Shown: positions 45,220 through 53,323, counted from the first letter of the stretch. The stretch is 56,323 nt of DNA from Candidatus Rifleibacteriota bacterium (GCA_905236675.1 CAJOND010000021.1:1-56323); one strand, 5' to 3'. Notes: generated from the letters alone by a model not told the origin. Numbers and translations are program-made.

Positions 45220-45325
45220 TAGAGAGAAGAGATAAGGAATGAGAGAGAAGGAAATTGTTTTAGATTCGCTACAAGTCTTCTGACTCTTCTTTCTACTATT
45301 AAGCAAAGTTCTTGAAAATCCCCCA

Positions 45326-45361
45326 GTCTACTTCGTAGACATCCCCCTTTGAAAAAGGGGG
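45326..45361. repeat. two-hairpin palindromic element, copy 2
   Basis: GTCTAC-TTC-GTAGAC (45326-45340), two bases, then CCCCCTTT-GAA-AAAGGGGG (45343-45361). Same architecture as 2743-2779: a first stem of variable sequence with a 3-base loop, then a C/T stem with a 3-base loop. A lone TTC-loop palindrome, GCATAC-TTC-GTATGC, lies at 691-705 inside the FecR gene leader. Confidence 0.65.
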
Positions 45362-45505
45362 CAAGGACAATTACCAGTGTACTAATATTTTTTGGTCAAC
45401 CCAGCAAAAACAATACTATGGTTAGTCGTAGGAACAATATTAGTTGTATAAAACTTTTAAGGACTCAAAATCTCATTTGGCTAAAACAATTCCCTGTGCT
45501 CTTTT

Positions 45506-45533
45506 GCTCTACGCTCTAAGCTCTAAGCTCTAA
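45506..45533. repeat. heptad repeat tract GCTCTAA
   Basis: Four consecutive units: GCTCTAC and three exact GCTCTAA. Confidence 0.75.
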
Positions 45534-45612
45534 AAGTCTTGAATATTTATAACCTTCTTCGGCTAAGATTAGTTAGTTTTAAATACAAGCTTTCTTCTGC
45601 TAAAACAATCCC

Positions 45613-45647
45613 CTTATCTCTAAACTCTTATCTCTTATCTCTAAATA
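45613..45647. repeat. heptad repeat tract CTTATCT
   Basis: CTTATCT, CTAAACT, CTTATCT, CTTATCT, CTAAATA in direct succession, immediately before the fliD terminator. Confidence 0.72.
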
Positions 45648-45677
45648 AAAAAAGCGCCTGTAAACAGGCGCTTTTTT
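45648..45677. terminator. terminator after fliD
   Basis: AAAAAAGCGCCTG, loop TAAA, CAGGCGCTTTTTT. A perfect 13-base stem with a G/C-rich centre and flanking A/T runs, 24 bases after the fliD stop. Confidence 0.9.
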
Positions 45678-45701
45678 CAATCTAAGCATTGCTTAATTCA
45701 T

Positions 45702-48700
45702 TTACTTTCCGAGTAACTGTGATAGTGAATTAGACAATGACTGTGACTGAGCTTGATAATTATTCAAAGCTGTTTCCATCGCAGCAAATTTCTTTAACAA
45801 GTTTTCTTCTCTAGCACTAAGCTTAGTCTGCTGCTGAGAAATCTGTTCATTCAATGCAGCAATCTGTTTATCCATCTGGCTGTTGCCAGAGCCGTCAGAA
45901 CGACCAATTCTAGAAGTTAGAAGCCCGTTAGACTTAGTAAAAGAATTTAAAACTTCTTTTAAACGTCTGGCAATACCCATCTGATTCTGATCTGTAGAAT
46001 CATTATTAAATAACTTAGTTACAGCTTCCGGATTATTCTTTAAAGCCTGGTCTAATTTGTCTTCATCTGTTATTGATAAAGTTCCGACCATAGTTGCAGA
46101 ATATGCTGAACCGACTTTGCCTGTAGTAATACCAATATCGCTTAAAGAATTAAACAAAGCATCGGCTTCTGGAACTATTGCAGACATTACGTTTCTCATC
46201 TGAGAACGTATATTTCTCAATGTTGAATCACCGCTTAACAAACCAATTTTGTAAGCTTCTTCATAAGTTTCAAGGTCTTCTTTGCTTAATGCCTGTTTTT
46301 CAGCATCTGTAAGACCTGCCAATTCTCTTTGTTCTTTAGTTTTCTTTTCAGTGATCTTATTATAGATTGTTTCTGTAACTTCGTTATAAAGTTCGATAAA
46401 TTCTTTTATAGCGGTTTTAGCAGATTCGGTATCAGTATTAATTGAAATGGTTTCGCCAGCGCCAACAGTTGTTTCCCTGAAATTAAGAGTCAAACCTTCG
46501 ATTGCATCAGTAATAGTGTTAGACTGGCTAATCTGGTCAGTGCCACCATAAACAGAATCAATACTGTAAATACAGTTTTGACCAATATTCTGAACGGCAC
46601 CAGTCAGGCCCATAGCACTCAAGAAGTTGCTCGTATCTGTTGCAGAACCTATTGCAATAGCTCTGTTGCCTGTTTCTGTTGAAGTAAGGATAAACTCGCC
46701 TGTTGTTGGATTATATTGAGCTTTAACGCCAACTTTATCGTTATTGTTAATAGCGTCAATTATTGAATCCATTGTCTGACTCTGAGTATTACTAATAGTA
46801 AATTTAACTCCGTTAATAGAGAAAGTACCTGATGTTACTGCTGTTGCAAAACCAGCCTGAGCAAGAGGAGAAGAAGTCTTAACATCAGAGAGAGACTTTG
46901 AAGCCGTCAAGGTTGAACCAGTATCAGAGCCATTAGCAGTCATGTTAATACCTAGATTACTAGCCATATTGCCACTTCTGTCGCTTATTGAAATAGAAGC
47001 ACTGCTGCCCTTATCTGTGCCAACGACATTAATTTGACCTGTTGAAGCATCATAATAAGCTGATTCAATACCGTCAATATCTGCAATTTTATCAAGAATA
47101 GACTGGTAAGTATCTCCAGACTGCCAAGAAATATTGTGGTCGGTTCCATTTACATTAACATTAATAGTACCTGTCTGGGTCTGGTTACCCCAATAACCAC
47201 CATATGGAATAGTCTTATTTCTGAAGTCGGCAACACTTAAAGGGTTACCATTGTTATTCTGAAGAGTTTCTGTTGAATTACCAGTTAAATGAGCTTCAGA
47301 AGTCTGAGTGCCAGCTATCATTCCTGTTACAGAAAGGAAATTGCTAGTATCGTTTGATGAACCAACACCTATTGGCGCATTGCTGCCGTCTCTTCTGGTA
47401 AAACTTATTTTGTCCGTTTCAGAATCATAGGTAGCATCAATATTTGTCATTGCAGAAATACGTGATAACACTCCCTGCAAAGTATCTACTGCTGGGTCTA
47501 TATTTATCTGAGTTCCGTCAATAGTAAAAACACCAGCAGTAATTGGTGTTGCAAAAGTTTCATTTGCAAGAGTCTGACCGCCATCATAATTAGAATTGAC
47601 TGTTGTATTGGTATTTTTACCAAATATTTCTTTAACGAAAGTTCCACCATTGGCATCAGAAATAGAGAAAGACCTAGTATCGCCGGTGTTAGTAGAAACA
47701 AGTCTAAGATTACCACTTGATTCATCATATCTGAATTCAACAGCTCTATCTTTAGGATTACCAGTAGCTGTGCCTGTTCTATTAAGAGCGTTAGATCTGT
47801 CTATCTGATTGTTAAGATGTTTTACAAGATCATCGACAGTCATATTGTCGTCTAATCCAGCCATATTAATAGTCTGAGATCTGCCACCCAAAGAAATAGT
47901 TATTGAGCCCTTGGTGAAATCTAAGTCTTTGAGGGTTGTTGCAGTACCGCTTCGCATTGAAACAGACGATTCGGTAACAGGAATATCTTTTGTGAGACTA
48001 ATTTCTCCACCAGCACCTTTGCCGAACATTTTGGCAATCAACCCGTCTGCGCCCTGCGAACCACCGTCTGAAATGGTTGCTGACATTTTGCTGTCATTCA
48101 GATTAAACTTAATGGTATTGTTTTTATCATCGTAGGTAGCAGTGATTTTACCACTTAATTCAGAATTAGCCTTAATGCTATTGTTGATGTTCTTCAACAT
48201 ATCTTCTATTGAAGTGTTTTCATCAGCATTTGTAGCAATATTATAAGTTTTTACCTGACCATTGCTGGCTGTAGTTGTTATTTTTAACCCAGTTGGATTT
48301 ACACCCAAAGCACCAAGAGAGGTATTTGAACCGCCCATTTTTCCAGAGCTGGTTATGTTGTTTCCTAATTCTAAGGAACCAGCAAGTTTGGCTTTAGAGG
48401 TTATATTGGTAGCAGTAGCAAGTTGTTTTACTTTTACAGTATATGTACCTGCCTTGGCAGCAGTAGTAGCAGAGGCATTAACAATCTTTGAATCAGTAGA
48501 TTCTACAGTCTTTCCATTAAAAGTCTTACTGAAAGTTAAGTCTGTAGCCTTAGTCTGCAGTTCATATAACTTCAGATTTATTTCCTGAAGCATACTCTGC
48601 TGATAGGACATCTTATTTCTTTTTCTTTCAAGATTGTATTTGGTAGTGCTGGCAGCCTCAATCATCTGGGATATCAAGCTTTCGGTATCCATCCCCGAAG

Positions 48701-48740
48701 ATATACCGCTTATATAATTTCTTGAAATGCTGCTTACCAT
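45702..48740 (-). CDS. fliD: flagellar filament cap protein FliD (extra-long)
   Basis: 1012 residues. The N-terminal FliD_N domain (about 8-115) has ISGISSGMDTESLISQMIEA and AGTYTVKVKQLATATNI. The C-terminal FliD_C part (about 740-1010) has VYGGTDQISQSNTITDAIEG and a terminal coiled coil (ISQQQTKLSAREENLLKKFA). The middle contains four or more flagellin-IN-like modules of 90-110 residues, each with a 'i.in...i....sl..vl..In' pattern (VFTIDGTQINIDP, TINVNVNGTDHNI, TFSINGVKFTISN). FliD caps the filament and folds flagellin. Most FliD proteins are 450-700 residues, so the extra modules enlarge the cap's outer face. The leader reads GGGGGG before ATG 48740. Confidence 0.95.
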   Translation of the reverse strand: MVSSISRNYISGISSGMDTESLISQMIEAASTTKYNLERKRNKMSYQQSMLQEINLKLYELQTKATDLTFSKTFNGKTVESTDSKIVNASATTAAKAGTYTVKVKQLATATNITSKAKLAGSLELGNNITSSGKMGGSNTSLGALGVNPTGLKITTTASNGQVKTYNIATNADENTSIEDMLKNINNSIKANSELSGKITATYDDKNNTIKFNLNDSKMSATISDGGSQGADGLIAKMFGKGAGGEISLTKDIPVTESSVSMRSGTATTLKDLDFTKGSITISLGGRSQTINMAGLDDNMTVDDLVKHLNNQIDRSNALNRTGTATGNPKDRAVEFRYDESSGNLRLVSTNTGDTRSFSISDANGGTFVKEIFGKNTNTTVNSNYDGGQTLANETFATPITAGVFTIDGTQINIDPAVDTLQGVLSRISAMTNIDATYDSETDKISFTRRDGSNAPIGVGSSNDTSNFLSVTGMIAGTQTSEAHLTGNSTETLQNNNGNPLSVADFRNKTIPYGGYWGNQTQTGTINVNVNGTDHNISWQSGDTYQSILDKIADIDGIESAYYDASTGQINVVGTDKGSSASISISDRSGNMASNLGINMTANGSDTGSTLTASKSLSDVKTSSPLAQAGFATAVTSGTFSINGVKFTISNTQSQTMDSIIDAINNNDKVGVKAQYNPTTGEFILTSTETGNRAIAIGSATDTSNFLSAMGLTGAVQNIGQNCIYSIDSVYGGTDQISQSNTITDAIEGLTLNFRETTVGAGETISINTDTESAKTAIKEFIELYNEVTETIYNKITEKKTKEQRELAGLTDAEKQALSKEDLETYEEAYKIGLLSGDSTLRNIRSQMRNVMSAIVPEADALFNSLSDIGITTGKVGSAYSATMVGTLSITDEDKLDQALKNNPEAVTKLFNNDSTDQNQMGIARRLKEVLNSFTKSNGLLTSRIGRSDGSGNSQMDKQIAALNEQISQQQTKLSAREENLLKKFAAMETALNNYQAQSQSLSNSLSQLLGK

Positions 48741-48764
48741 TTTTTTAGCCCCCCGTATAATTAA

Positions 48765-48792
48765 TTAGGAATTAGGAGTTAGGAATAAGGAA
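48765..48792. repeat. heptad repeat tract TTAGGAA (fliD upstream)
   Basis: TTAGGAA, TTAGGAG, TTAGGAA, TAAGGAA in succession. It is the reverse complement of the family at 48941-48968 and 44490-44520 (TTCCTAA, CTCCTAA). Confidence 0.75.
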
Positions 48793-48940
48793 TTATTTTT
48801 ATTAAATTCCAAATTCAAAATTCAAAACTTTAATTCATAATTTACAATATTAAACCTTCTTAGATTAAGAATTATAAAATAGAAATGAGAAATAACACCT
48901 TGAGTTAGCTATTAGGAATTTCGAACGAGAATTTTAAAAA

Positions 48941-48968
48941 TTCCTAACTCCTAACTCCACATTCCTCA
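48941..48968. repeat. heptad repeat tract CTCCTAA (flaG downstream)
   Basis: TTCCTAA, CTCCTAA, CTCCACA, TTCCTCA in succession. With the tract at 48765-48792 it forms an inverted pair that flanks about 150 bases of gene-free DNA between flaG and fliD. Confidence 0.72.
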
Positions 48969-48970
48969 TT

Positions 48971-49001
48971 GTTAAAAATTTTCTAAAAGAAAATTTTTAA
49001 C
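48971..49001. terminator. AT-only terminator-like hairpin after flaG
   Basis: GTTAAAAATTTTC, loop TAAAA, GAAAATTTTTAAC. A perfect 13-base stem 3 bases beyond the flaG stop. Low G+C makes it a weak terminator, perhaps allowing readthrough into fliD. Confidence 0.65.
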
Positions 49002-49004
49002 AGA

Positions 49005-49403
49005 TTATGCTTTCTTGTCGAAAATTAGTCCAAGATATTCCTGCATCTTAGCAACCATATCTAAAGCTTCTTCTCCAGGTATTTCACGAATAACTTTATC
49101 TGTATTGTCATCAATAACAGAAATCATTGTTCTATGAGTTGCTTCATGCATCTTGAATTTTAAAGAACGATTGAATACTTTTGCAGTTTCATTCAGTTTC
49201 TTTATGGCAGATTCAAGCTTTTCTTTCTGTTCTTCACTTTCATCAGAAAAGTTTTCTGCTGCCTTAGTAGACATTAATTCAATATCCTGAAGTTCTGGCT
49301 TTTCAATTTTAGGAGCTTCAGAACTGTTGGGTACATCAACGCTACTTTTGTAACTTGAAAAAGAACCTGTATTTATATTTGTATTAAGTGATTCAATACC
49401 CAT
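49005..49403 (-). CDS. flaG: flagellar protein FlaG
   Basis: 132 residues from ATG 49403, which has AAGGAG eight bases upstream; a longer frame begins 10 codons earlier but lacks a ribosome-binding site and overlaps the promoter. The C-terminal FlaG domain (about 65-130) has LKFKMHEATHRTMISVIDDN, KVIREIPGEEAL and MVAKMQEYLGLIFDKKA, matching the 'v.v.D..t.evIRqIP.ee.l.l...l....G...D..a' pattern. FlaG influences filament length and is usually next to fliD, as here. The SD sequence lies within an ACAAGGA core that could bind CsrA. Confidence 0.92.
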   Translation of the reverse strand: MGIESLNTNINTGSFSSYKSSVDVPNSSEAPKIEKPELQDIELMSTKAAENFSDESEEQKEKLESAIKKLNETAKVFNRSLKFKMHEATHRTMISVIDDNTDKVIREIPGEEALDMVAKMQEYLGLIFDKKA

Positions 49404-49436
49404 ATAAAAACTCCTTGTCAAACTATTAGCCAATAG

Positions 49437-49466
49437 ACTATAAAAATGTAGCTATAGTTGTGTCAA
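49437..49466 (-). promoter_or_regulatory. proximal sigma-70-type promoter of flaG
   Basis: On the minus strand TTGACA (49466-49461), an 18-base spacer and TATAGT (49442-49437). Transcription would start about 27 bases before the flaG ATG, independently of the sigma-28 box further upstream. Confidence 0.5.
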
Positions 49467-49548
49467 AATCAAGGATTTTTCTGAGGAATGTACAATCTTT
49501 GCCAAATGATTTGATAAAATAATTATAGGCAAAAACACCATTATATCA

Positions 49549-49621
49549 GATTCCTCCTTGAATCTAACAAACTGCTGCATCCTTGCAGTCTAATAAGAAG
49601 GGATACCTTTCCCTATCTTAT
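49549..49621 (-). ncRNA. array of three AAGG-loop hairpins: putative CsrA-binding leader or sponge RNA
   Basis: On the minus strand, in order: ATAAGA-T-AGGGA, loop AAGGTA, TCCCT-TCTTAT (49621-49593); CTGCA, loop AGGA, TGCAG (49588-49575); GATTC, loop AAGGAG, GAATC (49564-49549). The second contains CAAGGATG, an exact match to the core of the CsrA SELEX consensus RUACARGGAUGU, with GGA in the loop as CsrA needs. The third has CAAGGAG. The array begins about 6 bases after a GCCGATAA box. No strong terminator is seen between it and flaG, so it may be part of a ~220-base flaG leader or an sRNA processed from it. Confidence 0.5.
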
Positions 49622-49626
49622 ATAAT

Positions 49627-49653
49627 TTATCGGCATAACTTTTTAATCAATTA
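49627..49653 (-). promoter_or_regulatory. sigma-28 (FliA-type) promoter upstream of the hairpin array and flaG
   Basis: On the minus strand GCCGATAA (49634-49627) is a perfect FliA -10 box. The -35 at the correct distance (11 bases) is TAATTGAT (49653-49646), only 4 of 8 with TAAAGTTT. Start would be near 49620. An extended -10 TGGTATAAT lies just upstream (about 49665-49673 region), so a second, sigma-70 start is possible. Confidence 0.55.
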
Positions 49654-49794
49654 CACTTAAATTATACCAAAATTTAACAAATATTCAAACTAATTATGTT
49701 TTTTCTTTTAAATTCATATAAAAATAACTAATTTTCTTGATTTTTCAATTAAAATAAATAAATTAAAAACTTCAAAAAATATATATAAAATAAA

Positions 49795-51018
49795 CTAAAA
49801 ATCAATTTCTTTATGTCTATCTATTAGTTGATCTGGTTCTTTTATGTCATAAATTCCGTTAGTTCTTATTAAAATTATCCTTTCTTTTTTAAAATAAAAA
49901 AGAAGTCTATTTAAATCGTACTCTTTTAAAATAGAATTCCAAGCCAATTCTCCTAGATTGTATCTTTCTATTTCCTTTTTATCATAATATCCCTCTTCAA
50001 TAGGAATTAGTTCTTTTTTTATTTGATTTTTTATACTTGGATTCAATTTAATTCCGTATGGATTAACAAAAAGATATAAATAAACCATTGTTGTAATTAA
50101 CAACAAACCAAACATTTGATAAATTAAAGATAGCGGCTGCTGATCCGAATATAGTTTTATTAGCACAAACAAACCAACAGTAATAAAAATAGAAATTGTA
50201 GTAGGCCATAATAAAGCAAAGAAACCTGTTAATGCATAATAAACTATTATAGGTAAATTTTCTTTTGATGATTTCCCTATTGAAATTAGGTTAAAAAACA
50301 AAAAAATTGCAGACAGAACATAGAGAATTTTTATTTCTGCATCAGGAATAAAATTTATATTAAAAACAGATTCTGTATCTAGAAAAGCAACAAAACCCTC
50401 TGGGAAAAATAATCCTCCTATAATAGAACAATAAACTATTGAAAGACTATTATTTTTAACAAAAAAAGAATAACAGATAATCAACGAAAGCAGCAATATC
50501 GTATTTAATCCCAAACTACTTGCCGCTGCCATTACCGGGATAAATATTATTTCAATCCTATTTATAGCTGATCTGTGTTCAAACAAAAATAATATACAAA
50601 TTATGAATAAAATAGTTAATAACATTCTTAGATTAAGAAAGGTTTGCATTGAAAACACGAATACAGACAAACCAATTAATCCAGGCAATGGTTCCTTGTT
50701 TTTAAAAACCCAAATAGACAACAAAGAACAAATTATAAAATAAAGGATGTGATAAACAGCTTTTAAACCCAGAAAAGACAAAGAAGAATCTTCTATTTTA
50801 TAAGTTATAATTTCAGGATAAAGAACAGTATAGTTATCAATAAAATCCTTTGCTATTCTAAGTTCCCAAAAAGTTGTACTAGGAAAAGGGGCAGAACGAG
50901 TAAAGAAAAATAGAACCATTATTGTAGCAACTATCGTTGCTATTTTATTCCATTCAATTGTTTCTTTAACAAAGGGTTTTGCTTTCGCAAAACCCTTTGA
51001 ATTATCTTTTGTTGTCAA
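49795..51018 (-). CDS. polytopic membrane protein of unknown function
   Basis: 407 residues with about nine to ten hydrophobic segments between residues 27 and 320 and a soluble C-terminal tail of about 85 residues (YLFVNPYGIKLNPSIKNQIK to the end). The overall shape recalls GT-C-type or O-antigen-related membrane proteins, but no motif confirms this. The frame begins with TTG at 51018. The first 20 codons contain a perfect 13-base inverted repeat with a GAAA tetraloop (50970-50999), so the true start may be later. It lies 25 bases after the molybdenum hydroxylase gene. Base composition is very AT-rich. Confidence 0.55.
   Translation of the reverse strand: MTTKDNSKGFAKAKPFVKETIEWNKIATIVATIMVLFFFTRSAPFPSTTFWELRIAKDFIDNYTVLYPEIITYKIEDSSLSFLGLKAVYHILYFIICSLLSIWVFKNKEPLPGLIGLSVFVFSMQTFLNLRMLLTILFIICILFLFEHRSAINRIEIIFIPVMAAASSLGLNTILLLSLIICYSFFVKNNSLSIVYCSIIGGLFFPEGFVAFLDTESVFNINFIPDAEIKILYVLSAIFLFFNLISIGKSSKENLPIIVYYALTGFFALLWPTTISIFITVGLFVLIKLYSDQQPLSLIYQMFGLLLITTMVYLYLFVNPYGIKLNPSIKNQIKKELIPIEEGYYDKKEIERYNLGELAWNSILKEYDLNRLLFYFKKERIILIRTNGIYDIKEPDQLIDRHKEIDF
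50970..50999. repeat. perfect inverted repeat with GAAA tetraloop
   Basis: On the minus strand CAAAGGGTTTTGC, loop GAAA, GCAAAACCCTTTG: 13 base pairs closed by a C-GAAA-G tetraloop. It is within the 5' part of the 49795-51018 frame, about 45 bases past the stop of the molybdenum hydroxylase gene. No long U run follows, so it is a candidate attenuator or RNA-stabilising element. Confidence 0.65.
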
Positions 51019-51043
51019 AACTTTTCCCGTGAATTAGGTTTTA

Positions 51044-53323
51044 TTATTTATCTAATCCTAGAATTTTTTCTGGCTTGCAGGGCAAATCGCGAATTCTAAC
51101 ACCTGTTGCATTATATATAGCATTAGCTACAGCTGGTGCAACACACATTAAAGGAACTTCGCCAAATCCCTTAGCGCCATAAGGACCTTCGCTATAACGA
51201 TGTTCGATTATAATTGGGTCGACTTCTGGTGCATCTATTGTTGTTGGAAGAATATAGGTCGAGAAAGAGTTGTTCAACATTCTACCATCTGGAGAGTGGG
51301 TTATTTCTTCGGTAGTGCCATAGCCAAATCCTTGCATAGTACCACCTTCAATCTGCCCTTCTACTTGCTGTGGATTGATTGCTCTACCCATATCGTGAGC
51401 GGAAGTAATCTTGGTAACATTATATGTACCTGTTTCCATATCGACTTCAACTTCAGCAATATTGGTACAATAGCTATAAACATAATAGGCCTGACCTTGT
51501 CCTGTTTCTGGATTACGATCTGTATAAGGGGCCTTGAACCAACCATAAGATATTGGTTGCATTCTTTCTGCATATAGCTTTTTAACTATTTCAGTGAAAG
51601 GAACTTTTTGAGTATCGGTTTTGCCTTTTATCCAAGCTTGGCCATCTATAAGTTCAACTTTATCTGCTGAAACACCTAAAAGCAAACCTGCAGCTTCAAG
51701 AAGTCTTGGCTTCATTTCTTTTGCAGCAAGCATAATTGAGTTTCCAGACATAAAAGTAGTTCTGCTAGCTACAGTTGGACCAGAATCAGGAATTATAGCA
51801 GTATCTGTTTCAATAACATTTACTAAATCATAAGGAGCACCTAAAGCATCAGCTGCAATTTGTGCCAAAACAGTTCTAGCACCCTGCCCCATTTCTACAT
51901 TTCCGACAGCTACTCTAACAGAACCATCTTGCAATAACATAATACTACTAGCAGATCGGTCTATTGCTTTACCACCAGCACCGAGACCAACACCGTAGAA
52001 AACACTAGCCATACCAATGCCTTTACGTATGTTACCTTTCTTTTCTGAAGGCTTCTGCCATTTATATTCCCAGTTACATTTTTTGGAAGCTTTGTCTAAG
52101 GTTTCCTGCAAGCCACAAGATTCTTCTATAACTTGACCAGTAGCGGTAGTATCGCCAATTCTGAAACCGTTTCTCTTACGAAATTCTAAGGGGTTTATAT
52201 TAAGAGCTTCTGAAATTTCGTCCATCATTGTTTCTGTTGCAAAAACTGTTTGTGGAGAACCGAAACCTCTGTATGCTCCACAAGGAACTTTATTTGTACA
52301 GACACCATAAGCTTGAATATGAACGTTTTCACACTTATATGGGCCAAAAGCATGGACTGCCCCACGAAGAAGAACTAATGGTGTTAAAGTGGTATAACCA
52401 CCGGCGTCCATATAATATTTGATTGTTGCAGAAATAAGTTTACCGTTATCATCTGTTCCGACTTTCATTAGAACTTTGCCAGGGTGACGTTTTGAACTGG
52501 CCATTATGTCTTCATCACGCTTATAAACAAGCTTTGCTGGTCTTTTGAATATCTTAGCCACTATTGTAGCTTGCCCACATACAACCGATGGAAAGTCTTC
52601 TTTACCACCGAAACCACCACCAGTAGTTGTTTGAATAATTCTAACCTTGTTTTTGTCGACCCCAGCAGCCATAGCAACGGCATCCTGAACATAGTGAGGA
52701 CACTGCATACTGCCATAAACAGTTATAGAATCTTCAATACCTGGAACCGCAATACAGCCATTAGTTTCAAGGTAAGCATGTTCCTGATAAGGAGTTCTGT
52801 ATTCTTTTTCAAAGACATGAGTGATACGAGTGTCGTTTTTAAAAGCTTCTTCTGCATTACCATGTTCCACATTAAAATAAGAACAAATATTATCTTCTCC
52901 AAAAATCTTTGGAGCATCTGGTTTTAAAGAATCTTCTATTGTAAGACTAGGTTTTAAAGGTTCAATATTTAATTTTACAAGTTTAGCCGCTTCTTCTGCC
53001 TGTTCATAAGTTTCTGCGACAACTAATGCTACTGGTTCACCATGAAAATGTACATAACCTTCGGCAAGATAAGGCTCATCAAGTTTGACTAAAGGAATTG
53101 TGTTTTTCCCAGGAATCTGGTCATAAGTTACCACACCTAGTACTCCTGGCATTTTTTCTGCTTCTGTTTTATCAACTCCAAGCAGTTTACCATAAGCACA
53201 ATTTGATCTAACAGTATAAACATATACCTGGTTATCAAAATTGTAATCGTCAATATACTTAGAAACCCCTAAAAGCTTATCATAAGCATCCTTACGTGGA
53301 ACAGGCACGCCTACCGATGGCAT
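51044..53323 (-). CDS. molybdenum hydroxylase large subunit (xanthine dehydrogenase family)
   Basis: 759 residues, normal for a separate molybdopterin subunit (XdhA/CoxL/HcrA family). Aldehyde oxidase a/b hammerhead at about 5-115; the molybdopterin part has TTGGGFGGKEDFPSVVCGQA, PCGAYRGFGSPQTVFATE, GNVEMGQGARTVLAQIAADA and GPYGAKGFGEVPLM, the last containing the catalytic Glu. It would hydroxylate a purine or other N-heterocycle or aldehyde. The partner FAD and [2Fe-2S] subunits that complete such enzymes are not adjacent, which is unusual. AGGAGG lies six bases before ATG 53323. Confidence 0.92.
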   Translation of the reverse strand: MPSVGVPVPRKDAYDKLLGVSKYIDDYNFDNQVYVYTVRSNCAYGKLLGVDKTEAEKMPGVLGVVTYDQIPGKNTIPLVKLDEPYLAEGYVHFHGEPVALVVAETYEQAEEAAKLVKLNIEPLKPSLTIEDSLKPDAPKIFGEDNICSYFNVEHGNAEEAFKNDTRITHVFEKEYRTPYQEHAYLETNGCIAVPGIEDSITVYGSMQCPHYVQDAVAMAAGVDKNKVRIIQTTTGGGFGGKEDFPSVVCGQATIVAKIFKRPAKLVYKRDEDIMASSKRHPGKVLMKVGTDDNGKLISATIKYYMDAGGYTTLTPLVLLRGAVHAFGPYKCENVHIQAYGVCTNKVPCGAYRGFGSPQTVFATETMMDEISEALNINPLEFRKRNGFRIGDTTATGQVIEESCGLQETLDKASKKCNWEYKWQKPSEKKGNIRKGIGMASVFYGVGLGAGGKAIDRSASSIMLLQDGSVRVAVGNVEMGQGARTVLAQIAADALGAPYDLVNVIETDTAIIPDSGPTVASRTTFMSGNSIMLAAKEMKPRLLEAAGLLLGVSADKVELIDGQAWIKGKTDTQKVPFTEIVKKLYAERMQPISYGWFKAPYTDRNPETGQGQAYYVYSYCTNIAEVEVDMETGTYNVTKITSAHDMGRAINPQQVEGQIEGGTMQGFGYGTTEEITHSPDGRMLNNSFSTYILPTTIDAPEVDPIIIEHRYSEGPYGAKGFGEVPLMCVAPAVANAIYNATGVRIRDLPCKPEKILGLDK

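Larger units (their letters stand above)
45221..45647. other. gene-free, repeat-rich intergenic region
   Basis: About 430 bases without a credible gene. It holds heptad tracts at 45221-45248, 45506-45533 and 45613-45647, the two-hairpin element at 45326-45361, and two near copies of GCTAAAACAATTCCC (near 45480 and 45598), with an inverted partial copy near 45253. It looks like a landing zone for small repeats between two terminators. Confidence 0.6.

Noticed and set aside
45221..45647. Possible CRISPR array
   Set aside because: Units are 7 bases long with drift and no spacers; there are no cas genes.
47504..48588. Several 70-108 codon frames on both strands within fliD
   Set aside because: All are out-of-frame readings of the Thr/Asn-rich fliD gene, with no independent start signals.
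49549..49640. Possible cyclic di-GMP (GEMM) riboswitch upstream of flaG
   Set aside because: The conserved GEMM tetraloop-receptor features and core sequence are not present; the AAGG-loop hairpins explain the structure better.
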